Assembly: GCA_009780285.1 (NCBI GenBank)
Contig: WRAL01000131.1
Coordinates: forward strand, 1 to 5,270
Direction of reading: 5' to 3'
DNA: 5,270 nt
DNA from: Treponema sp.
GTDB lineage: Bacteria > Spirochaetota > Spirochaetia > Treponematales > Breznakiellaceae
Of this stretch, positions 1 through 5,270 are shown piece by piece. Made by a program: the position numbers and the translations under genes. Position 1 is the first letter of the stretch. Every line of letters starts with the position of its first letter. Below the pieces are notes generated by a model, which saw nothing but the letters and a program-made list of their open reading frames with translations, made no database searches and was not told the DNA's origin.

Positions 1-25
1 ATTCAAATGACGGTATGCAGGTTGA

Positions 26-54
26 GGTAATTCCTTGCCCGACAAGGAATTACC
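26..54 (-). terminator. Perfect 12-bp hairpin downstream of the AKR gene, possible terminator
   Basis: Arms GGTAATTCCTTG (26-37) and CAAGGAATTACC (43-54) are exact inverted complements around a 5-nt loop. The hairpin begins 37 nt beyond the stop codon of the aldo/keto reductase in the direction of transcription, where an intrinsic terminator would be expected. No T-run follows the stem on either strand, so classic intrinsic termination is not proven. It could equally be an mRNA-end stabiliser or an intergenic palindromic repeat. The rest of 1-91 shows no convincing gene. Confidence 0.4.
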
Positions 55-91
55 GAACGTTGCGATTTAGCAAACCGAATATTCCGGAACA

Positions 92-1033
92 CTAGGGCAG
101 CGGATTTCCGGCGGCGATATAGATGCCGTACCAATCCTCCCTTGAAAGGCTAATGTCGCAGGCAGAGGCGATGTCCCTTATGCGCCCCGGGTTCATCGAG
201 CCTATGATTACCTGCATTTTCGCCGGATGGCGCAGAATCCACGCGGCGCCCAGCGCGTCCTTGGAAATGCCGTGCCGGCCGGCGATTTCGGCCAGCGTCG
301 CGTTCAGCTTGGGGAACTTGGGATTGTCGACGAACACGCCGGAACCGTCGCTTGCCAGGTAGGGCGACCAGGCCTGAATCGTAATGTCGTTAAGCCGGCA
401 GTAATCCAGAACGCCGCCGTCGCGGTCAATGCTGGCATCAGTTTTCATGTTCATGTTAAGGCCGAAATCCACCATGCCCATGTGCCCAATGCCAAACTGA
501 AGCTGATTGACGATGATCTTATCGCCCAAATATTTTTTCAATAATTCTATTTGCCCGCTTGTATGGTTCGAAACGCCGAAATGCCTTACAAGCCCGCGCC
601 CGCGCAAGGTATCGAATGCGGCGGCAACTTCCTCCGGCTCGACAAGCGCGTCCGGGCGATGCAGGGCCAGAAGATCGACGTAGTCCATGCCAAGTCGGGA
701 AAGGCTGCCTTCAACCGAGGCGATGATATGGGCCTTGGAAAAATCAAAGGCCGCGTTCGCCGTCCAGTCCGCGTTGCGCGCGAGGCCGCACTTTGTTTGA
801 ATAATCATGCTTTCGCGCGCAAGGCCCATTTCCTTTGCCGCCTTGCCGAAAATCGTTTCCGCCGCTCCATTTAAGCCGTAAATGTCAGCATGGTCGAAAA
901 AATTTATGCCGGATTCCATCGCCGCGGCGATTGCCGCCATCGCCTTTGCCGTCGATAAATCGCGCATCCTCATGCAGCCCAGCGCAATCGCCGGGGATAC
1001 AAGCCCGCCTTTTCCAAGGTCAATCTTTTTCAT
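92..1033 (-). CDS. Aldo/keto reductase, YdhF-like family
   Basis: This encodes a 313-residue, full-length NAD(P)H-dependent oxidoreductase of the aldo/keto reductase superfamily, a cytosolic TIM barrel that reduces aldehydes or ketones. The catalytic tetrad is intact: Asp47 and Tyr52 in FFDHADIYG, Lys81 in QTKCG, and His125 in LLALHRPD. GVSN (153-156) and the late IIGSMNPGRI segment (276-285) match the family's barrel strand and nicotinamide-cofactor phosphate-binding region. The overall pattern (DHADIYG, LHRPD, AWSP, AWILRHPAKMQ) resembles E. coli YdhF and related proteins of Firmicutes and spirochaetes. The physiological substrate cannot be read from sequence. The ATG start is supported by a strong AGGAGG at 1038-1043 and a putative -10 box at 1059-1064. 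The gene lies 165 nt downstream of era, behind two palindromes, so it is probably transcribed on its own. Nothing looks truncated. Confidence 0.95.
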   Translation of the reverse strand: MKKIDLGKGGLVSPAIALGCMRMRDLSTAKAMAAIAAAMESGINFFDHADIYGLNGAAETIFGKAAKEMGLARESMIIQTKCGLARNADWTANAAFDFSKAHIIASVEGSLSRLGMDYVDLLALHRPDALVEPEEVAAAFDTLRGRGLVRHFGVSNHTSGQIELLKKYLGDKIIVNQLQFGIGHMGMVDFGLNMNMKTDASIDRDGGVLDYCRLNDITIQAWSPYLASDGSGVFVDNPKFPKLNATLAEIAGRHGISKDALGAAWILRHPAKMQVIIGSMNPGRIRDIASACDISLSREDWYGIYIAAGNPLP

Positions 1034-1037
1034 CGTG

Positions 1038-1043
1038 CCTCCT
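1038..1043 (-). promoter_or_regulatory. Shine-Dalgarno of the AKR gene
   Basis: AGGAGG, 4 nt before the ATG, within AAAGGAGG. It fixes the AKR start. It is the only strong ribosome binding site in the window; the other two complete genes lack one. Confidence 0.85.
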
Positions 1044-1058
1044 TTGTGTAGCGCCTTT

Positions 1059-1064
1059 ATTGTA
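1059..1064 (-). promoter_or_regulatory. Putative -10 box of the AKR promoter
   Basis: TACAAT matches TATAAT at 5 of 6 positions and would give a 5' UTR of about 18 nt carrying the AGGAGG. No recognisable -35 box lies 16-19 nt upstream. That zone is occupied by the arm of the 14-bp palindrome at 1070-1116, so the promoter may need an activator or be controlled at the palindrome. This is inferred from sequence pattern only. Confidence 0.4.
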
Positions 1065-1069
1065 CGCGA

Positions 1070-1116
1070 AGGGTTTAATACCTCGCCCCTTGGGCGTTAA
1101 AAAGGTATTAAACCCT
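1070..1116. repeat. Large palindrome with 14-bp perfect arms between era and the AKR gene
   Basis: AGGGTTTAATACCT (1070-1083) is an exact inverted complement of 1103-1116. The 19-nt interval holds an inner hairpin, CGCCC (1084-1088) with GGGCG (1092-1096), so the strand can fold into a 14-bp stem, a TTAAAA bulge and a 5-bp GC cap. It abuts the putative -10 box of the AKR gene. It shares a core (ATACC-Y-CGC-NN-CTTG-GGCG) with the next palindrome at 1135-1176, which suggests a REP-like intergenic repeat. An operator or an RNA element controlling the AKR gene is the alternative. There is no T-run after it on the minus strand, so it is a poor terminator. Confidence 0.7.
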
Positions 1117-1134
1117 GAGGCGAATACCTTACCT

Positions 1135-1176
1135 AAACAACCATACCCCGCTGCTTGCGGCGGGATATGGTTGTTT
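1135..1176 (-). terminator. Hairpin downstream of era, probable terminator or REP-like palindrome
   Basis: AAACAACCATACCCCGC (1135-1151) pairs with 1160-1176 over 17 positions with one exception (C1146 opposite A1165). That exception becomes a G-U wobble in a minus-strand transcript, so the minus-strand RNA has a continuous 17-bp stem with an 8-nt loop. It starts 22 nt past the era stop and its 3' arm ends in TTGTTT, which fits a terminator whose U-rich part lies in the stem. No longer T-run follows. The core (1143-1162) resembles that of the palindrome at 1070-1116, so a repeat-family origin is likely whatever its present role. Confidence 0.5.
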
Positions 1177-1198
1177 GTGCGCCGGCGCAATAGCCTTG

Positions 1199-2119
1199 TC
1201 AATGATTTTTTCGCGCGCGTCCCTGCGCAACCTTGACGCGCAGATCCAGCTCGATCTTCCAGTCGAAAACGCGCGCAAGCTCCCTAAGCGATGCCAAGCG
1301 GATCGCCTTGATCATGGCGCCGCCCTTGCCCACGACGATTCCTTTTTGGGACTCGCGTTCCACGGTGATGAAGGCCCGCGCCCAGAGCTTGCGTCGTGCC
1401 GGCTCCGGAGCGCCGGCCGGGGGAGGGACGAACTGCGCGTCGGCCACTTCGACGCGAATTGCGTGGGGGATTTCTTCTTTAAGCCTGTTGATAGCCTGCT
1501 CGCGGATAATTTCCGATATGCGAAAATCCACTTCCTGATCGGTGTAGAATTCGGCGCCGTAAAAAGGCTCGCCTTCGCCGGCCAGATCGAAAAGCGCGGG
1601 AATAAGGGCCTCGATGTTCTGGCCTGTTTTCGCGGAAACTTCGATAATACGCGCCTCGTCAAGCGCCGGAATCGTTTCGGCAAGAAAGGCGCGCGCGGCG
1701 CCCGCGTCGGCCGCCGGATCGTCGATCTTATTGATCGCGGCCACGGTTCTTTCCCCGAGCGGAGCGAGCGACGCGGCTATGTCCGCCTCTTCCTCGCCGG
1801 GCGGGCGCGTCGCGTCGATAACGTAAAGGATCGCGTCCGCGTCGTCCGATGCGTTGTCGGAAATTTCGCGAAGTTTTTTGTTGTCCTTTTTTTCGGACTT
1901 GTAGCGCCCCGGCGTATCGACAAGCACAAGCTGGCCTTGCTCCCGGTTGACGATTCCGCGTATCGCGTCGCGCGTGGTTTGCGGGGTCGCGCTTACTATC
2001 GAAACTTTCTCGCCGCAAAGGGCGTTTACCAGGGTTGACTTCCCGGCGGAGGGCCTGCCAATTACGGCCACGAAGCCGGCCTTTTTGCCGGCGTTTTTTT
2101 CGGTTTGGTTTTCCTGCAC
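1199..2119 (-). CDS. era: GTPase Era, 30S ribosomal subunit assembly factor
   Basis: Era is an essential GTPase that binds the 3' end of 16S rRNA and assists 30S maturation in the cytoplasm, at the inner face of the membrane. The 306-residue protein has the usual Era length. GTP-binding motifs in order: G1 GRPSAGKS (21-28), G2 within ATPQTTRD (44-51), G3 DTPG (68-71), G4 NKID (130-133), G5 SAK (162-164). A linker with ISEIIREQAI (201-210) leads to a C-terminal KH RNA-binding domain with the GIVVGKGGAMIK signature (260-271) and a LDLRVKV strand near the end. Two departures from the common pattern are GRPSAGKST for GRPNVGKST and DTPGRYKSEKK for DTPGxH; I believe both are typical of treponemes. 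The start is GTG: an in-frame TAA lies 9 nt upstream and the next candidate start would be too close to G1. No Shine-Dalgarno precedes it. It follows the exported-protein gene by 45 nt. Confidence 0.97.
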   Translation of the reverse strand: MQENQTEKNAGKKAGFVAVIGRPSAGKSTLVNALCGEKVSIVSATPQTTRDAIRGIVNREQGQLVLVDTPGRYKSEKKDNKKLREISDNASDDADAILYVIDATRPPGEEEADIAASLAPLGERTVAAINKIDDPAADAGAARAFLAETIPALDEARIIEVSAKTGQNIEALIPALFDLAGEGEPFYGAEFYTDQEVDFRISEIIREQAINRLKEEIPHAIRVEVADAQFVPPPAGAPEPARRKLWARAFITVERESQKGIVVGKGGAMIKAIRLASLRELARVFDWKIELDLRVKVAQGRARKNH

Positions 2120-2125
2120 GGCTTT

Positions 2126-2154
2126 ATATTACGGCGCCTGCGCGCCTTTGTCCA
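2126..2154 (-). promoter_or_regulatory. Putative promoter of era, leaderless geometry
   Basis: TGGACA (2149-2154, 5 of 6 against TTGACA) and TAATAT (2126-2131, 4 of 6 against TATAAT) are separated by 17 nt. The -10 box ends 6 nt before the GTG, so transcription would start at or next to the start codon. An overlapping TATAAA at 2123-2128 is an alternative -10. The -10 is weak and the gap is only 45 nt, so read-through from the upstream gene is an alternative. Confidence 0.4.
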
Positions 2155-2164
2155 TGCCCGCCGC

Positions 2165-5086
2165 TCAGAGCCGCCAGTTTACCCCCGCGTCGATGCTCCA
2201 GCGCTTTCCCTCGCCCGTGATTGTGTTGGAAAAGCGCCACGCGCCGGACACGTAGGGCTCAATAAAAAGGGGCGAGATTTTGAGCGGGAGGAATGAGGTT
2301 ACCAGCGCTAGATTCAAAGCCAGCGACTGGGCAAGGCGAAGGCCGCCGGGAAGGGGAATGCCTTCCGGGCCGGCGACGCCTCCGCCATCGTAGAGAACGT
2401 TTTTCAGGGCGAGCGAGCCGACGACGCGGTTAAAGTACGCATGGGAAAGGTTTCCTTGAATCTCGACGGAAAAAAGCCCCAGCGCGGCTTCCGCCCCGTC
2501 AAGCCAGCTAAAATAAAAACCCTGGGAAAGATATTCCCAGGACGCGACGGATGAAAACAGCGGCGCGCCGTAGGTAAGGGAAGATCCCTGCAGGTCCATT
2601 CCCCCCGCGTCGTAAGCGCCGTAAAGGGAAAGGCGCAAAGGCAATTGCGTTTGCGCGCTTGCCCGAAACAGCCCTTCAAGGCGCGGCTTAAAAGAATTAT
2701 CGTGGAGCGTGGTGTAGAACATATTGCTGCCGCGAAGGCTTAGCGAAAGGCCGCGGCCAAAAACCTCGTTTGGCCGCCGCCTGAGGCTCGAAAGCGCGAG
2801 GCCGGCGGAATAGGAAAAGGCGATGCCCCGCTCGTCCCATTCGTAGGCGCTTTTTTCTCCGTCAAAATCGGCGACGCGGAGATAACTTACTCCCAGCGAG
2901 GGCGCGAACAGCCCGCGACCGACGGACCGCGCAAGGCTTCCTTCAAGCGAGACCCGCGTCTGGCGGAACGGCCGGGAATTGGCGGAGGCGGCGTCCGCCG
3001 TGTCGGAAAAGCCAAGCGTCAGCGGAAATCCGGCGCCGGTATTTTGCCAGGAAAAAGCGTCGACTCTTGCCATGAGGTACTTGAGGTCGGCATAGATTAT
3101 GGCGTCTGCCATGTTCCTGCCGGTTGGCTCAGTCATAAGCGAGATAAGCCCGAAGCCGTCAAAGCTGAAATTGTCATCGTCCAAGCGAAAGAGAGGCAAT
3201 GGCAGCCAGGCCTGGAAAGGATGCATGTACTTTAAGGCGACGTATCTTCTTGCGGGAAAATCCGCCCCGGGCGATGCCTCCATAGCCGGCAGGCCTTGCG
3301 CCGGCGCGGGAACGTCCGTCCTGCCGTAATCCCGCGCGTCGACCGCGACCAGCCGCACCGCGCCCTGAATCCCGGAAAGGGAATCCGGGCTTTCGGGAAA
3401 GCGCAGAAAGCCGTCCTCGGCGGAAAATTCCGCGCGGTAAAAAATCGCGCCCCTTGCAATAACCGGATGAAACACGCCGCCTGAAAAATCCCGCTCGCTA
3501 AATGTCGCCCGCATCGTGTCGAGGCTCACGGAAGCGAGCTTGAACATGCGATCGTCGGCGTTGTGGCTGAAAAAGAGCGCGCCGTCGGAAACGCCCAGGC
3601 CGCGCATGTGCCGCCATGCATCCCGCAGCCGATCGGCGTTGTCATCATCGCCGTCAATCTCGACGCGGAAAAGCTCGCCCGTGTCATAATAATATACGAG
3701 CAATTCCCGCGCGCCGTCCCGCGCCGCGACAAAGGCGATGCGCCGGTCGTCCAGAGTCTGCGGGCCGGAGAACGTAAGGCTGTCGTTGCCCCTAAGCAGA
3801 ACCTCGGAATTGCCATTAAAGTCCTCGAACACAAGGACTGTGTTGTGCAGGTCGGAGCGTATGCCTATGACGCCGTCCCGAAAATAACGCGCGCGATACA
3901 GGCCCTGAACGCTGCGGCCTGTCCCGCGCCCGGTGTCCGCGCGGTGCTCGCGCGCCGCCGCCGAAAAGCGGTCTCCGTTCATGCTATAGCCTGAAATCAG
4001 CGCCGTCTTTCCGTCGGGGGAAACGCCAATATCGTAGGGCATGTACAGGCTTGTTCCGAAAGACCGTACGCTTTCGCTTTCGGCGTCAAAAACTCGGACG
4101 CGGTTTTCGCCGCTGTCAAGAATAAAAACCTTGTCGCCGTCGGACGCAAGGGCGGCGATGGAAAGATTCCGGTTGGCGGGAACAGGACGGCCGCGCGAAT
4201 AAACCGCGCCGGGATTTTCCTCTATTCCGTCCAGGGCAAGCGAATCGCGGAACGCTTCCCACTCCTGCAAAAACCCGACGCCGTAGACCTGCCTGAAAAT
4301 GGCGTAAAACCCGGAGCTGTACACGAAAAAAGAAAAAAATCCGCCGCCGCCCATCGCCTGCCACAGCAGCGCGTATTTTTCCATGCCGTAATTGTCGACA
4401 AGCCACTTTGAAAAAAGCCCGCCGTATTCGTAAAAAGAATGGCGCTGGTTGGAAATGTCGATAAGGTTGGAGGCCTGCAGCGGCGTGAGAAACTTCCCCT
4501 CGTGAATCGCCTGCCGCAGCAGCTGCCGCGCGAGCGGATCGTTCGCCCTGCCGAATCCGGAAGCGCTTTCCATATAAACGGTAACGCCTTCCACCATAAA
4601 ATACGGCGCGGTCGCCATTGCCGGGGTAACCAGGCTGCCGAAAATGCGGCGCATCCAAACGCTGGCGCCGAGCCGCGTGTTAAGGGAAATCGCGTGCGCC
4701 AGCTCGTGGATGAACAGGCCTTTAAGGCCGTCGGGAAAGCTCGTCCATTCGATGCTCGGAGGCGTGTCGAAAAGCATGATGCGGGGGAGCGGCGTCATCG
4801 AATAATAGCCGTTGAACAGATCCGTGTGCGGCGTAATTACCACCGGAAGGCGGAGAGGAATCCCTATGCCCAGCTGCCCGCTCATATCGCGGTAAACGTC
4901 GTCGGCAAAGGTGGCCAGGCGGCGAGCCGTCGGCTCGGACTCGCGCGGGAAGATAATGTCGAAAAATTCCGTCTCGATAATCTGAAAGGAAGCGAAGGGT
5001 TTGAATTGCTGGGCGTGGGCAAAAGCGGCAGCCCCCAAAAGCAATAAGAAAATTAAACGCCGTAGTCGATTGTTATTAAGTATCAT
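2165..5086 (-). CDS. Exported protein with gluzincin-type protease motif, beta-propeller-like middle and outer-membrane beta-barrel-like C-terminus
   Basis: No established gene name is recognised. From the ATG at 5086 the protein has 973 residues; a GTG six codons upstream is rejected because the -10 box lies inside that extension. Residues 1-25 form a signal peptide (Arg-rich n-region, LIFLLLLGAAA core, AHA cleavage site) with no lipobox. A peptidase MA-like region follows: HELAH at 127-131 and a possible third zinc ligand, Glu166, in VEGVTVY. Residues about 303-585 contain repeated strand-turn units such as GDKVFILD and SPDGKTALIS, typical of TolB/PD40-like propellers. From about 615 to the end, alternating polar/hydrophobic strands, rich in aromatics and beginning after HPFQAWLPLP, suggest an outer-membrane barrel; the protein ends in VNWRL. 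I see no cysteine in the whole protein. Similar three-part proteins, annotated TolB-like or PD40, occur in Bacteroidetes and other diderms. Zinc binding is well supported by motif; substrate and orientation are unknown. Catalytically silent scaffolding is possible. Confidence 0.88.
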   Translation of the reverse strand: MILNNNRLRRLIFLLLLGAAAFAHAQQFKPFASFQIIETEFFDIIFPRESEPTARRLATFADDVYRDMSGQLGIGIPLRLPVVITPHTDLFNGYYSMTPLPRIMLFDTPPSIEWTSFPDGLKGLFIHELAHAISLNTRLGASVWMRRIFGSLVTPAMATAPYFMVEGVTVYMESASGFGRANDPLARQLLRQAIHEGKFLTPLQASNLIDISNQRHSFYEYGGLFSKWLVDNYGMEKYALLWQAMGGGGFFSFFVYSSGFYAIFRQVYGVGFLQEWEAFRDSLALDGIEENPGAVYSRGRPVPANRNLSIAALASDGDKVFILDSGENRVRVFDAESESVRSFGTSLYMPYDIGVSPDGKTALISGYSMNGDRFSAAAREHRADTGRGTGRSVQGLYRARYFRDGVIGIRSDLHNTVLVFEDFNGNSEVLLRGNDSLTFSGPQTLDDRRIAFVAARDGARELLVYYYDTGELFRVEIDGDDDNADRLRDAWRHMRGLGVSDGALFFSHNADDRMFKLASVSLDTMRATFSERDFSGGVFHPVIARGAIFYRAEFSAEDGFLRFPESPDSLSGIQGAVRLVAVDARDYGRTDVPAPAQGLPAMEASPGADFPARRYVALKYMHPFQAWLPLPLFRLDDDNFSFDGFGLISLMTEPTGRNMADAIIYADLKYLMARVDAFSWQNTGAGFPLTLGFSDTADAASANSRPFRQTRVSLEGSLARSVGRGLFAPSLGVSYLRVADFDGEKSAYEWDERGIAFSYSAGLALSSLRRRPNEVFGRGLSLSLRGSNMFYTTLHDNSFKPRLEGLFRASAQTQLPLRLSLYGAYDAGGMDLQGSSLTYGAPLFSSVASWEYLSQGFYFSWLDGAEAALGLFSVEIQGNLSHAYFNRVVGSLALKNVLYDGGGVAGPEGIPLPGGLRLAQSLALNLALVTSFLPLKISPLFIEPYVSGAWRFSNTITGEGKRWSIDAGVNWRL

Positions 5087-5092
5087 GCTATT

Positions 5093-5122
5093 AGTATACA
5101 ACACAGCAGGACAAAATTACAA
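5093..5122 (-). promoter_or_regulatory. Putative promoter of the exported-protein gene, leaderless geometry
   Basis: TATACT (5093-5098, 5 of 6 against TATAAT) lies 18 nt downstream of TTGTAA (5117-5122, 4 of 6 against TTGACA). The -10 box ends 6 nt before the ATG at 5086, placing the expected transcription start at or beside the A of ATG. No Shine-Dalgarno-like sequence lies between -10 and ATG. This both argues for the ATG at 5086 over the upstream GTG and suggests a leaderless mRNA. Confidence 0.5.
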
Positions 5123-5150
5123 GACATGGAACCGCGCGTCCGCATTATCG

Positions 5151-5270
5151 CTATTTTTTCCTTTCGCTTCTTAGCCCGTGCCTTATTATCCACTGGGTTT
5201 CTTTAGACGGGTTTTCCGCGCGCCATTCGTCGATTATTTCCCGCGCCTTTTCGGGGAAGAGTTTATATAA
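5151..5270 (-). CDS. C-terminal end of a probable DNA alkylation repair protein (partial)
   Basis: This is an open frame of 39 codons plus TAG, running off the right edge of the window, so the start and most of the protein are missing. The visible tail has an amphipathic helix containing KAREIIDEW, then NPSKETQWIIRHGLRSERKK. A Trp-Ile-x-Arg-His-x-Leu-Arg ending after a short Asn-Pro linker resembles the C-terminus of HEAT-repeat (AlkD-like) DNA alkylation repair proteins, which commonly end in a WIIRHALR-type motif. Those proteins excise or bind alkylated bases in the cytoplasm. The assignment rests on this short motif from memory and is tentative; that the frame is coding is better supported, by codon use and the clean stop. 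It ends 64 nt before the start of the exported-protein gene and no clear terminator separates them, although that gene appears to have its own promoter. Confidence 0.6.
   Translation of the reverse strand, partial: LYKLFPEKAREIIDEWRAENPSKETQWIIRHGLRSERKK

Noticed and set aside
3..95. Plus-strand open frame at the left edge that could be the tail of a gene
   Set aside because: About 30 codons without recognisable similarity, running through the hairpin at 26-54; more easily read as non-coding, although the window edge prevents certainty.
1020..1202. A 60-codon minus-strand frame from TTG across the era-AKR gap
   Set aside because: It runs through both palindromes and into the AKR start in another frame, has no Shine-Dalgarno, and its sequence reflects translated hairpins.
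1197..1202. Perfect TTGACA on the minus strand at the era stop codon, a possible -35 box for the AKR gene
   Set aside because: At 17 nt downstream there is only CACAAA, a poor -10, followed by the probable era terminator; a chance match is more likely.
1175..2038. A 287-codon open frame on the plus strand opposite era
   Set aside because: It lies entirely antisense to a certain gene, its translation is rich in Arg, Gly and Val without any family signature, and long antisense frames are expected in GC-rich coding DNA.
4439..5047. A 202-codon open frame on the plus strand opposite the exported-protein gene
   Set aside because: No recognisable domain, low-complexity basic composition, and fully covered by the strongly supported minus-strand gene.
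5087..5104. GTG at 5104 as start of the large exported protein
   Set aside because: The six extra residues would precede a normal signal peptide that begins naturally at the ATG (5086), there is no ribosome binding site for the GTG, and the TATACT box falls within the extension.
5128..5141. Short GGA/TCC inverted repeat after the repair-gene stop as a terminator
   Set aside because: Only a 3-bp arm pair with a GC-alternating interior and no proper T-run; too weak to call.

Overview
The window carries four genes, all on the minus strand. In order of transcription they are: the last 39 codons of a probable DNA alkylation repair protein (5151-5270), a large exported protein that looks like an outer-membrane metalloprotease/beta-propeller/beta-barrel fusion (2165-5086), the ribosome-assembly GTPase Era (1199-2119), and a YdhF-like aldo/keto reductase (92-1033). 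The DNA is GC-rich, with G/C-ending codons.

The most likely source is a Gram-negative (diderm) bacterium, because the large protein has a Sec signal peptide, no cysteines and a barrel-like C-terminus. Era has GRPSAGKST and a DTPGRYKSEKK-type switch region rather than the usual GRPNVGKST and DTPGxH. Together with the style of the AKR and of the big exported protein, this suggests a spirochaete of the Treponema group. That assignment rests on remembered family resemblance, not on a search, and is tentative.

Layout: 1-91 is non-coding and holds a perfect 12-bp hairpin just past the AKR stop. 92-1033 is the AKR, the only gene here with a strong Shine-Dalgarno. 1034-1198 is an intergenic region with two large palindromes in tandem that share a GC-rich core; the Era-proximal one probably ends era transcription. 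1199-2119 is era. 2120-2164 is a short gap with a possible era promoter. 2165-5086 is the exported protease-like protein. 5087-5150 is a short gap with its promoter. The rest is the tail of the repair gene.

The genes do not form an evident pathway: DNA repair, envelope, translation and redox functions sit side by side on one strand. Separate candidate promoters, rather than tight coupling, suggest independent transcription. The points of most interest are the three-part architecture of the large protein, the matching -10-to-start spacing (6 nt, no Shine-Dalgarno) of that gene and era, which suggests leaderless mRNAs, and the tandem related palindromes between era and the AKR. I see no CRISPR array, transposase, tRNA, rRNA or defence system.
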